Source: Lachnospiraceae bacterium
Lineage (GTDB): Bacteria > Bacillota > Clostridia > Lachnospirales > Lachnospiraceae
Direction of reading: 5' to 3'
DNA length: 64,000 nucleotides
Assembly: GCA_910575105.1 (NCBI GenBank)
Contig: CAJTDK010000001.1
Span: forward strand, 292,999-356,998
This document shows positions 16,258-24,251 of the stretch, piece after piece. Both the position numbers and the translations under genes were made by a program. Within the stretch, counting starts at the first letter, position 1, and the number at the start of each line of letters is the position of its first letter. The notes under the pieces are model-generated. The model had not been told where the DNA came from. It worked only from the letters and a program-made list of their open reading frames with translations, and did not search any database.

Positions 16258-17136
16258 TTATACATTTTTCTCAGGCAATTTATTCACCTTCAGATTGTCC
16301 GACACGACCTTAAGCCGTTCAAATGAGTTGATCTCCATCCGCTGAAGCACACCCATGTAGATCGCGTCCAGCATCGCCTGCTCCGCAACTCTTCTGGCGA
16401 TCACCTCTTTATCCACCGTCGTATCTGTCGTCACATTGTAAAGCACGATATCCGAGTATTTTGTCAGCTCCGACTTCCCCGCCTTTGTGATGCATATGGT
16501 CGCCGCGCCGCGCTCTTTTGCTATCCGCATCGCCTCCACGACCTGCTTCGTCCGCCCGCTGTGAGAGATAGCTATGGCCGCATCGCCCTTTTTCATATTG
16601 CAGGCATTAACGATCTGCACATCCGCATCACTGTCCGCAAAGCAGTCAAAGCCAATCCGCTTGAGCCTGAGACTCGCGTAGCTGCACGGGAACATGGCGT
16701 CGCCTATGGCAAAAAAGCACACCTTCCCTGCGCCGGCGATCGCATCGCACGCGCGGTCATATTCCTCGATCGCTGCCACCTCCAGCGTCTTCTTAAGATT
16801 CAGTATGTTCAGCTTAAACACACTTTCCACGACCTCGCCCATACTCCGTCCCGACGTGATCTCGCCTGTCTCGTCCTTCGCCGGCGGATTCAGAAGCTGC
16901 CCGGACAGCAGGCGCTTGAATTCCGCGTAGCCTGACACGCCGATGGTTCGGCACAGGCGGACTACCGTCGCTTCTCCGCACCCGCAGCGCTTTGCCAGTC
17001 TCTGCAGCGACATCCGCGTAATCTCGTGAGGCGCTTTCAGTACGAACTCCGCCACTCTTTTCTCAGCCGGGGTAAGGCTCGGCAGCAAAAAACGGGTCGT
17101 GGCAAGTATGTTTCTTACACTTTCTGTTTTTCCCAT
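16258..17136 (-). CDS. RpiR/MurR-family transcriptional regulator
   Basis: A 292-residue regulator. Residues about 1-85 form the RpiR helix-turn-helix (SLQRLAKRCGCGEATVVRLC), and residues about 120-250 form a SIS sugar-phosphate-binding domain (ISHSGRTKQVVEAM). RpiR proteins sense phosphosugars. It is transcribed divergently from the tkt/kinase operon at 17427. The intergenic region has TTGGAG inverted repeats, one over the -10 of that operon and one within its own promoter, so I infer repression of the operon plus autoregulation. Confidence 0.9.
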   Translation of the reverse strand: MGKTESVRNILATTRFLLPSLTPAEKRVAEFVLKAPHEITRMSLQRLAKRCGCGEATVVRLCRTIGVSGYAEFKRLLSGQLLNPPAKDETGEITSGRSMGEVVESVFKLNILNLKKTLEVAAIEEYDRACDAIAGAGKVCFFAIGDAMFPCSYASLRLKRIGFDCFADSDADVQIVNACNMKKGDAAIAISHSGRTKQVVEAMRIAKERGAATICITKAGKSELTKYSDIVLYNVTTDTTVDKEVIARRVAEQAMLDAIYMGVLQRMEINSFERLKVVSDNLKVNKLPEKNV

Positions 17137-17212
17137 TCTCTATTCCCACACCTTTTTACATCTTCTACACTTACAATACTGCAGATTACTCCGCACTTAT
17201 TAATCTATTACC

Positions 17213-17260
17213 ATATTATCCTATTTTTCACTCCAATTTCAATCTATTATTTTTGGAGTG
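17213..17260 (-). promoter_or_regulatory. rpiR-type promoter with TTGGAG inverted repeat
   Basis: On the minus strand TTGAAA (17237-17242) and TAATAT (17213-17218) with an 18-bp spacer form a plausible promoter. CACTCCAA (17229-17236) and TTGGAGTG (17253-17260) form a perfect 8-bp inverted repeat around the -35, and one more TTGGAG lies at 17275-17280. Confidence 0.55.
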
Positions 17261-17344
17261 ATTTTCTTTAGTTTTTGGAGTTTTTGTGTTTATTATACAA
17301 GATTATTTTGATTATTGATGCAATATTTTGTGCATTATTGCATA

Positions 17345-17378
17345 TTGATAATCCATTTTCTCCAAACTATAATTGGAG
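17345..17378 (+). promoter_or_regulatory. Promoter of tkt operon 2 with overlapping palindrome
   Basis: TTGATA (17345-17350), a 17-bp spacer and a perfect TATAAT (17368-17373). The palindrome CTCCAA-N7-TTGGAG (17360-17378) is centred on the -10 box, so a bound protein would block RNA polymerase. The half-sites match the repeats in the divergent rpiR-type promoter. Confidence 0.75.
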
Positions 17379-17426
17379 TATAGACTAAATTTTACAAAAT
17401 ATTCTTTAGAAAGGAATTTACATTCT

Positions 17427-18377
17427 ATGAAAAAATCATTCCGTTCCACACTCATCAACGCCATTACCAAAAGTGCAGAAGAATATCCTGATATGGTAGT
17501 CTTAAATGCGGATTCGGCCAGGGCGCTCATGCTGACGCAGTTTTCCGACGCCTACCCGGACCGCATGACGGGCGTGGGCATCAGCGAGGCGGATCTGATC
17601 GGCACCGCGGCCGGCATGGCAGCTACCGGGCTCATCCCAGTAGTCGTCGGCTTCTCCATGTTCGTGTCCGAGAAGCCTTTTGAGCAGATTCGCCAGGCCA
17701 TCGCCTACCCGAACCTTAATGTAAAGATTGTGGCCACCCACAGCGGGCTATGCGTGGGGCAGGACGGTGCTACTCATCAGGCATTAGAGGACATGGCGCT
17801 CATCCGCTCCCTTCCCAACTTCAAGGTATACGCGGCCGCTGACGTCACCGAGACAGAAGCAGCCCTCCAAGCGATGTTAAAGCACGACGGACCGGCCTAC
17901 CTTCGTCTGGGGCGCGATCTGGCCGAGGATATCTTCGAAGGGGACAAGCCCTTTCTCCCTGGCGGCGCGGACGTGCTGCGGGACGGGGATGATCTCACCA
18001 TCGCAGCCTGCGGGCTTATGGTAGAGCAGGCATTGATCGCAGCCGCCAGCCTTAAGTCGCAGGGCATAAGCGCCGCGGTTATGAACACTTACTCTATCAA
18101 ACCTCTCCCCGAGGAGCTGCTTTTGGAAAAAGCCAAAAAGACCGGAGCTTTCGTTACTGCCGAGGACCACTCTGTCATCGGCGGACTCGGAAGCGCCGTC
18201 TGCGAATATCTCTCACAGACCTGCCCGGTGCCGGTTCTTAGGATAGGCGTTCCCGACCATTTCGGAGAATCCGGCACCCAGGATGAGCTGTACCGGAAAT
18301 ACGGCCTCACCGCAGACGATATCATCGCGGCAGCGAAAAAAGCAATCAGCATGAAAACCACGAATACGAAAGGTTAG
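17427..18377 (+). CDS. Transketolase-like protein, C-terminal subunit (pair 2)
   Basis: A 316-residue subunit with pyrimidine-binding and C-terminal domains. I start at ATG 17427 (AGAAAGG upstream); the frame is open from 17373, but that ATG overlaps the -10 box and cannot be on the transcript. The catalytic glutamate is E54, in the unusual context GISEAD rather than the AEQN or AECN of the other two pairs. Here the C-half precedes the N-half, opposite to the other two loci. It probably forms a catabolic transketolase with the next gene. Confidence 0.87.
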   Translation: MKKSFRSTLINAITKSAEEYPDMVVLNADSARALMLTQFSDAYPDRMTGVGISEADLIGTAAGMAATGLIPVVVGFSMFVSEKPFEQIRQAIAYPNLNVKIVATHSGLCVGQDGATHQALEDMALIRSLPNFKVYAAADVTETEAALQAMLKHDGPAYLRLGRDLAEDIFEGDKPFLPGGADVLRDGDDLTIAACGLMVEQALIAAASLKSQGISAAVMNTYSIKPLPEELLLEKAKKTGAFVTAEDHSVIGGLGSAVCEYLSQTCPVPVLRIGVPDHFGESGTQDELYRKYGLTADDIIAAAKKAISMKTTNTKG

Positions 18378-18387
18378 GTGACACCAT

Positions 18388-19215
18388 ATGTCCAGAAATA
18401 TTGAAGAATTAAAGACACAGGCAAATACGATCCGGAAAGACATCTTAAGAATGATCTACAACATACAGTCCGGCCACCTCGGCGGCTCTTTTTCCATGGT
18501 AGAGATGCTGACCGCGCTGTATTTTGACGAGATGCACTACGATCCAAAGGATCCCTGCCTTAAGGACCGCGACCGCTTCATCCTCTCCAAGGGGCACACT
18601 GCCCCCGCCCTCTACGCCACCCTTGCAAATGCCGGATATTTCCCGAAGGAGAAGCTGATGACCTCCTTCCGCCGGATAGATTCCATGCTCCAGGGCCATC
18701 CTGATATGAAGAAGACCCCGGGCGTTGAGATGACCAGCGGCTCCTTAGGGATCGGGCTGTCCGCCGCCAACGGCATGGCTCTCGGCAACCGCCATCAGGG
18801 TATCAGCGCAAGGATCTACTGCATGATCGGCGACGGTGAGATCAATGAGGGGCAGATCTGGGAGGCTGCGGCCACCGCCTCTCACTACCACCTGGACAAT
18901 CTTGTCGCTATCACCGACGTGAACGGCCTGCAGAATGACGCGGAGACAAAGAAGGTCAAGGATATGCTGGATATCGCTGAGAAATGGCGGGCCTTCGGCT
19001 TCCACACCATCGAGATAGACGGCCATGACTTTAGCGAGATCTTCGCCGCTCTCGACGAAGCCCGGGCGCACAAAGGACAGCCCGCCGCCATCATTTCCCA
19101 TACCGTCAAGGGCAAGGGCGTATCCTTTATGGAAAATGTCGTCGCTTTTCACGGCAAGACACCCACCAAAGAAGAGTATGAGCGCGGCATGCAGGAATTG
19201 GAAAACGCAGTATAG
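18388..19215 (+). CDS. Transketolase-like protein, N-terminal subunit (pair 2)
   Basis: A 275-residue subunit with the diphosphate-binding domain: G148-D-G-E151 through DVNGLQ, with histidines H30, H70 and H104 present. It starts 10 bp after the C-subunit gene and ends 12 bp before the kinase. Together the pair moves ketol groups using thiamine diphosphate. Donor and acceptor are not known. Promoter structure suggests expression only when the RpiR-type regulator is released. Confidence 0.88.
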   Translation: MSRNIEELKTQANTIRKDILRMIYNIQSGHLGGSFSMVEMLTALYFDEMHYDPKDPCLKDRDRFILSKGHTAPALYATLANAGYFPKEKLMTSFRRIDSMLQGHPDMKKTPGVEMTSGSLGIGLSAANGMALGNRHQGISARIYCMIGDGEINEGQIWEAAATASHYHLDNLVAITDVNGLQNDAETKKVKDMLDIAEKWRAFGFHTIEIDGHDFSEIFAALDEARAHKGQPAAIISHTVKGKGVSFMENVVAFHGKTPTKEEYERGMQELENAV

Positions 19216-19227
19216 GAGGACAGTCAG

Positions 19228-20772
19228 ATGAGTACATCCATTTTTATCGGCTGCGATATCGGAACCTCCGGCACAAAGGCCGTGGCGGTCAATGTCGAGG
19301 GGCGTATCCTCGCCCAGGCCGCCGTCACCTACGATGTCTTAAAGCCCCAAAACAACTGGGCGGAGCAAAGCCCTGAGGTATGGCTTGACGCCGCCGTCTG
19401 CACGCTCCGTCAGGTCATCGCAGAGATCCCGGAGCAGGGCAGCATTGCTTCCATATGCATCAGTGCCCTGTACGGAGGTACAGGGGTAATGTGCGATGAA
19501 CAGATGAATTCCATACGCCCTGTCATCATCTGGATGGACCGCCGCGCCGAGGAAGAGAGCCGGGATATCCGGCAGACGCTTGGCGAGGAACGACTCCTTG
19601 AGATCACCGGCAACGGCATCGACTCTTACTTCGGCTACACGAAGCTTTTGTGGGTGAAAAAACACGAACCTGAGAATTGGGCGAAGATCCGCTTCATCCT
19701 TCCGGTGCACAGCTATATCGTATACAAGATGACCGGCATCTGCTGCACTGATTACTGCTCCGCCGGAAATGTAGGCGGCATCTACGATTACCGCGCCCAT
19801 TCTTGGTCGGAGGAAATGTGCGAAGCGATGGGTATCCCTTACGGGGCGCTTCCTCATGATTTCCATGATCCAAGTGACATCGTGGGTACCATAAACGGCG
19901 AATACCAGAAAAAGCTCGGGCTTAATTCTCCTGTGCCTTTGTGCGCCGGTACGGTCGACTGTATCGCATCCATGCTGAGCGCATCCATCGTCCGTCCCGG
20001 AGACAACGCCGCGGTTCTTGGCACCTCCCTGAACTGGGGATATATCCACGGCAGGAAGCCTGACAACCCGAATCTCGTATCCATGCCCTACTGCATAGAG
20101 CCGTCACGCTTAAGTTACACCTACGGCGGTGCCTCCACAGCCGGAGCCCTCCCAAGGTGGTTCGCCTTAAACTTCTTGGGCGATGATTCCGGCAAAGCCT
20201 ATAATAAACTGGAGCAGATGATCCATGAGCAGAAGGTCGGCCCCGGAAGCGGCGGTTTGATCGCCCTCCCCTACTTTATGGGGGAGCGTACCCCTGTCTG
20301 GGACGAAAAGGCAACAGGCGCCCTCTTCGGGCTGACGCTGGCCCATACAAAAGCACATATCTACCGCGCGGTTCTGGAATCCGTAGCGTATTCGCTGCTC
20401 CACATCATGGAGTCTATGACCGGCGCCGAGGCATCCGACGATACTCCGGCCATCGAAAAGATCATCCTCGTAGGCGGCGGCGCGCGTTCTGCCGTCTGGA
20501 AACAGATATTTGCGGATGTCACCGGCCTTCCGGTCTTTACGCCGGCAGCAGAGATCGAAGCGCCTTTGGGGGATGCATTCCTGGCGGCTGTGGGAACTGG
20601 AGCCGTCACAAAATTCGACACCATCCATTCCTGGGTAACGATGAACCCGCCTGTTCTGCCGGATAAAGAAAACCACCAGCAGTATAAGAAATATTTTGCG
20701 ATGTATAAGAAGCTGTACCCCGCGCTGAAAGATCTGATGGCCGAACGCGCAGAGCTGCTTGGCGCACGGTAA
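19228..20772 (+). CDS. FGGY-family carbohydrate kinase, xylulokinase-like
   Basis: A 514-residue kinase. It has the first phosphate loop DIGTSGTKAVAV, the catalytic aspartate region AGTVDCIASML, and the second ATP motif LVGGGARSAVWKQIFADV. The sequence is closer in style to xylulokinase/gluconokinase than to the GlpK-like enzyme at 7619-9100. No isomerase or dehydrogenase accompanies it, so the ketose may come from elsewhere, possibly from the shared importer or dehydrogenase of the neighbouring operon (inference). The last codons are part of an 18-bp tandem repeat that continues past the stop. Confidence 0.85.
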   Translation: MSTSIFIGCDIGTSGTKAVAVNVEGRILAQAAVTYDVLKPQNNWAEQSPEVWLDAAVCTLRQVIAEIPEQGSIASICISALYGGTGVMCDEQMNSIRPVIIWMDRRAEEESRDIRQTLGEERLLEITGNGIDSYFGYTKLLWVKKHEPENWAKIRFILPVHSYIVYKMTGICCTDYCSAGNVGGIYDYRAHSWSEEMCEAMGIPYGALPHDFHDPSDIVGTINGEYQKKLGLNSPVPLCAGTVDCIASMLSASIVRPGDNAAVLGTSLNWGYIHGRKPDNPNLVSMPYCIEPSRLSYTYGGASTAGALPRWFALNFLGDDSGKAYNKLEQMIHEQKVGPGSGGLIALPYFMGERTPVWDEKATGALFGLTLAHTKAHIYRAVLESVAYSLLHIMESMTGAEASDDTPAIEKIILVGGGARSAVWKQIFADVTGLPVFTPAAEIEAPLGDAFLAAVGTGAVTKFDTIHSWVTMNPPVLPDKENHQQYKKYFAMYKKLYPALKDLMAERAELLGAR

Positions 20773-20851
20773 ACAAACGGCACACGGCAGACAGACAGCG
20801 CACGGTAGGCAAACGGCGCACGGCAGACAGACAGCGCATGGCAAGTTTGGG
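20762..20851. repeat. 18-bp tandem repeat over the kinase stop codon
   Basis: Five units of 18 bp (type GCGCACGGYARRCARACR) begin in the last codons of the kinase gene and run into the intergenic region. Alternate units are more alike, giving a 36-bp higher-order period. On the minus strand they read as repeated LPCAVC, which is an artefact of the repeat. Replication slippage seeded by the gene end is the simplest origin. Confidence 0.8.
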
Positions 20852-20917
20852 GCCATCTGTACTGTTACAATATGACTGCAATAAAAATGATAATAAATAA
20901 AAAAGGAGAGATAAATT

Positions 20918-21607
20918 ATGAACGTTGATTTCAGCAAAGTTGTGGAACTGAGCCACCGCATGATTCCGAGGGAGGAACCCTTCAACCTGCAGACCTGGGT
21001 ATATGACGTGGATATTTTAGGGGAGCGCGGGGAGCCCCACAGCCCGGGGACATGGTATGTATCGGGCGACGTGAATTTTTCCACCCACTGCGGCACCCAC
21101 GTAGAGTTCCCGCTCCATCATGTGGAGGGCGGCATGAACGCTGCCACCTTCCCGCTCACCAGTCTGATCGGTGAGGCTGTTGTCCTGGACTTCACCGACA
21201 AGAAGGCCGGAGACTGCATGTCTCTTGAAGAATTCAAGGCCTACGGCGACAAGATCAAGGAGGGGGATATCGTCTTTCTCCACACCGGCCTTGACGCAAA
21301 ATGGCGTACCGAAGACTGGGAGCCATACCCGTACGTGGCATGCGACGCCATGGAGTGGCTGATCAAGGAAAAAAGAATCGTCGCGATCGGCACTGACGCC
21401 ACCTCTCTGGAGAACTTCAATATCCCAGACCAGCCGAATCACAATCTGGCCTTCAAAAACAACCTGGCAATGGTGGAATCGCTGACTAACCTGGACAAGA
21501 TTGAAAACGGCAGGGCACTTGTATTTATGCTGCCCCTCAAGATCGTCGGGATCGAAGCCTGCCCATGCAGGATCATCGCCATTAATGACGGCGGGATCAT
21601 CGCATAG
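20918..21607 (+). CDS. Cyclase-family (kynurenine formamidase-like) hydrolase
   Basis: A 229-residue metal-dependent hydrolase of the cyclase family (Pfam cyclase, which includes KynB). The family motif HxGTHxDxPxH appears as HCGTHVEFPLH at 57-67, with the usual Asp ligand replaced by E63. D/E-rich C-terminal parts and GTDATSLEN at about 155 also fit. KynB opens formyl-amides; other members hydrolyse cyclic or amide bonds. A ribosome site (AAAAGGAGAG) precedes the ATG. It sits 145 bp after the kinase, past the tandem repeat, and may be read through or have its own promoter. Its role with the sugar genes is unclear; a lactonase-like step is one option. Confidence 0.8.
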   Translation: MNVDFSKVVELSHRMIPREEPFNLQTWVYDVDILGERGEPHSPGTWYVSGDVNFSTHCGTHVEFPLHHVEGGMNAATFPLTSLIGEAVVLDFTDKKAGDCMSLEEFKAYGDKIKEGDIVFLHTGLDAKWRTEDWEPYPYVACDAMEWLIKEKRIVAIGTDATSLENFNIPDQPNHNLAFKNNLAMVESLTNLDKIENGRALVFMLPLKIVGIEACPCRIIAINDGGIIA

Positions 21608-21630
21608 CTGTTACAGACACCTCATTTAAT

Positions 21631-21673
21631 AAGGGCCGGAGTCCTAAGCTTTACCGCCTAGCCTCCGGCCTTA
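21631..21673. terminator. Bidirectional hairpin between convergent genes
   Basis: GGCCGGAG (21634-21641) pairs with CTCCGGCC (21663-21670) with flanking A/T pairs. It lies between the stops of the cyclase and lysozyme genes; the U-tracts are weak in both directions. Confidence 0.55.
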
Positions 21674-21680
21674 CCTTCTG

Positions 21681-22262
21681 TTAATCTTTCAACAGCTTCG
21701 GAAAATCCACATAGCATTTATTCTTATCGCAGTCGCCGGCGATCCCGGGAATCTTCCCTTCCATCGTATACTGCCACATATCCATCCTGGGTATAGTGGG
21801 CTTTTGGCCATAGCGGGCTACCCATTTGGAATAGCGGTTCAAACCGGCAAGATAATTCTTCCACCAGCTCTGGTTCGCATATACCCCGCACCAATACCCT
21901 TCCTTTTCCACCAGCCTTCCGAACTCCTTCGCCGCCATTCGCGCATATTTTTCGCACCCCGGCTGCTCCAGGTCAATATACAGCGGGAACTGTATGTTGA
22001 GCCCTTTCGCCTTTTTTAAGATAATGTCCGCTTCTTTTCTGACTTTCTTTTTATCCTTTGCCCTGGAATAAATGTAGAGGCCGAAGGGAATCTTATATTT
22101 TTTACACTGAGCGATGTTCCTGTCGCACTGTCTGTCCGGGGTACCCGTGCTGTCAGAGACACGGATAATCGCCCCGTCGATACCGCTTTTCTTTACTTTC
22201 TTCCAGTCGATCTTTCCCTGATGATGGGACACATCTATGACGATAAATTTCGTTTTTGCCAT
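21681..22262 (-). CDS. GH25-family lysozyme
   Basis: A 193-residue single-domain muramidase. The GH25 motifs are present: DVSHHQGKIDW with D10, the catalytic YIDLEQ with D97 and E99, and the late WQYTMEGKIPGI and YVDFPKLL. The enzyme cuts between MurNAc and GlcNAc in peptidoglycan. No signal peptide or binding domain is present, so it is either cytoplasmic, released by lysis, or exported another way. Phage-derived GH25 endolysins look similar, but no other phage genes are nearby. Confidence 0.9.
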   Translation of the reverse strand: MAKTKFIVIDVSHHQGKIDWKKVKKSGIDGAIIRVSDSTGTPDRQCDRNIAQCKKYKIPFGLYIYSRAKDKKKVRKEADIILKKAKGLNIQFPLYIDLEQPGCEKYARMAAKEFGRLVEKEGYWCGVYANQSWWKNYLAGLNRYSKWVARYGQKPTIPRMDMWQYTMEGKIPGIAGDCDKNKCYVDFPKLLKD

Positions 22263-22445
22263 ATGATCTGCACTACTTTCATATAAATATTATCAATACC
22301 ATAATACTCATCCAGCGCAAAAGCCGTGCAGAAACGGACAGAATTATACATATAGAAACAGCTTCTTAAGTTGTTTTTAAGAAATTTTCGATTTGTTTAA
22401 GAGAATCAACATATTTTAGACACATTTATCTCTTATACTTAGACT

Positions 22446-22590
22446 CAGATAGTTGATAAAGAACTTATCACTATCTCCCCCTCATAAAAGTATGCACGAT
22501 GAAACGTGCAGCACTTTACTCTCATTCCTTTTAGATAACTATAACAACGACAAAAACCTCACATCCCCTTGGGTTGTGAGGTTTTTGCTG
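22446..22590 (+). ncRNA. Candidate C-rich small RNA
   Basis: No open frame is present. A -10 box TATACT (22434-22439) is followed about 7 nt later by a perfect 5' hairpin (AGATAG-TTGATAA with TTATCA-CTATCT, 22447-22476), then a single-stranded CCCCCTC, a small hairpin TGCACG/CGTGCA (22493-22510), and a terminator with CATCCCCTTGGG in its loop. A short orphan transcript with a stable 5' stem and exposed C-rich patches resembles RsaE/RoxS-type sRNAs that mask Shine-Dalgarno sites. The -35 is poor. A leader peptide or cis element is unlikely because the next plus-strand gene is far away. Confidence 0.45.
22552..22586 (+). terminator. Intrinsic terminator of the sRNA candidate
   Basis: AAAAACCTCAC pairs perfectly with GTGAGGTTTTT around an ATCCCCTTGGGTT loop. 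The A-stem/stem/U-tract symmetry makes it functional in both directions. Confidence 0.85.
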
Positions 22591-22690
22591 TCTCTGATGA
22601 TATGAAAATGATATTATTTTTATGCACATCATCTCATTAATACTCTAGCTCACTATCCGCGCCGTCTGCACATCTGCTCCTCCGCAGCTT

Positions 22691-23440
22691 TCACTCACGC
22701 GAAAATGACAGCGGCAGCTCCAGCCCATGCTGCTCCAGAAGCTCACGGTCTGTCAGAATCTTTTCCGTCTCCCCATCCGCCGCAATCCGCCCGCCGGACA
22801 GCAAGATCACCCTCTGACAGGTATCATACACAAAGTCCAGATCATGGCTTGCGATGATCTTCGCTCCCGGCAGCTCATTCAGTATCCGGATCAGATTCCG
22901 CCGGTTTTTCGGGTCCAGCGCCACGGACGGCTCATCAAGAAGCATAAGCTTCGCCCCCACGGAAAGCACGGTGGCTATCGCCGCCAGCTTCTTCTCCCCG
23001 CCGGACAGACGGTAGATCTGCCGATCCACTTTATCCTCCATATGCACCTGCCTTAAGGCAGACAGCGCCGCCTCCCTCACCTCTTCTTCACTCTTCCCGT
23101 AATTTCTCGGGGCAAACGCCACGTCCTCATATACCGTTGACATGAAAAGCTGGCTGTCCGAATCCTGGAACACGTATCCGATCTCGGCGCGGATCGCCTT
23201 TAGATTCTCTTTATTCATCGCAAAGCCGGAAACCCGTATGACGCCATTCTTAAGCGTCAGAAGCCCCGTAAGCAGCTTAAGGAAGGTGGACTTTCCGGCG
23301 CCATTTTCCCCGATCAGCCCTACGCTCTCGCCCTCCGCCACCCGGATATCGATGCCTTCCAGGACATTTTCCAAAAGCTTTCCCCGCGGATTTCCGTAAG
23401 AAAAAGAAAGATTTTCAATTTCCAGTATACTCATTTTCAT
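22691..23440 (-). CDS. cbiO: Nickel/cobalt ECF transporter ATPase
   Basis: A 249-residue ABC ATPase with Walker A GENGAGKST, signature LSGGEKKLAA and Walker B LMLLDEPSVAL. It powers the transport module with CbiQ and CbiMN encoded just upstream. The presence of larB in the same operon argues for nickel rather than cobalt as the substrate. Last gene of the leftward operon. Confidence 0.9.
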   Translation of the reverse strand: MKMSILEIENLSFSYGNPRGKLLENVLEGIDIRVAEGESVGLIGENGAGKSTFLKLLTGLLTLKNGVIRVSGFAMNKENLKAIRAEIGYVFQDSDSQLFMSTVYEDVAFAPRNYGKSEEEVREAALSALRQVHMEDKVDRQIYRLSGGEKKLAAIATVLSVGAKLMLLDEPSVALDPKNRRNLIRILNELPGAKIIASHDLDFVYDTCQRVILLSGGRIAADGETEKILTDRELLEQHGLELPLSFSRE

Positions 23441-23455
23441 ACTCCTTTTTTCCGG

Positions 23456-24232
23456 CTATCCGGCTGATCCGGCTCTTACGAACAGCAGCACCGCGCTCCA
23501 GACCGCCGCATACAGATAATCGCCTCTGCCAGCCGCTCTTTTGCATCTTAGATAAAATTCGCCGTCATATCCCCGCAGCATCATGCTGTCGTAAACCGTC
23601 TGCGCCCTGTCCATGCTGCGCAGAAGAAGCTGCCCTGCAAATGTCCCCCATGCCTTGTAGTCAAGCCCCCGCTGGCCCGGCGCCCGCAGCGCGTACGCCT
23701 CCGTCATCCGCTCGGTCTCCTTGAGCAGGACGATGATATAGCGATACACAAGCATCAGGACCGTCACAATCAGCTTCGGCACATGAAGCCTGCGCAGTGC
23801 ATAGCAGATCTCCTCCACCGAAGTCGTCACGATCAGAAGATATGAGGCGGACACCGCATAGACGCCTTTAAGCATCAGCGTCGCCGCAGAGAGCATTCCG
23901 CCCGTGACGGCAAATCCGCCCAGCAGGAGCATTTCCCTCCTGTCGAAAAACGGATTCACAATCCCCATCAGGCACACCAGCGCCAGCACTACCTTCATCC
24001 GCTTAAGCAGCAGCTTAACGGAAATATCCCCAAGCACAAAAAGAACGATCAGGTAGATCCCCAGCTTAAGCAGGCCGGACAGCTCGTATTTCCCAAAGGA
24101 AACCGTAATCACGAGAAATAAAACAGTCACAAAAAGCTTCGGCAGGGGATGAATCCCCTGCAGCCATCCAGGCTTGTCCGCCTCCATATCCAGTTTATGA
24201 AGCTCTGAAATTGCATCACTTATCCTGCTCAT
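23456..24232 (-). CDS. cbiQ: Nickel/cobalt ECF transporter T component
   Basis: A 258-residue membrane protein of the CbiQ/EcfT family with about five hydrophobic segments. The coupling helices include the Ala-Arg-Gly-type motif (APGQRGLDYKAWG) that contacts the ATPase. It is 15 bp before cbiO and 19 bp after cbiMN. It links the metal-binding component to the ATPase. Confidence 0.88.
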   Translation of the reverse strand: MSRISDAISELHKLDMEADKPGWLQGIHPLPKLFVTVLFLVITVSFGKYELSGLLKLGIYLIVLFVLGDISVKLLLKRMKVVLALVCLMGIVNPFFDRREMLLLGGFAVTGGMLSAATLMLKGVYAVSASYLLIVTTSVEEICYALRRLHVPKLIVTVLMLVYRYIIVLLKETERMTEAYALRAPGQRGLDYKAWGTFAGQLLLRSMDRAQTVYDSMMLRGYDGEFYLRCKRAAGRGDYLYAAVWSAVLLFVRAGSAG

Positions 24233-24251
24233 CTGTATAAATCCCTCACTG

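Noticed and set aside
20167..21096. 309-codon minus-strand frame with repeated LPCAVC
   Set aside because: Antisense to the kinase and cyclase genes; the Cys-Pro repeats come from the 18-bp tandem repeat.
21681..22262. Prophage remnant around the GH25 lysozyme
   Set aside because: No integrase, holin, capsid or attachment-site signs nearby; a single lysozyme is not enough.
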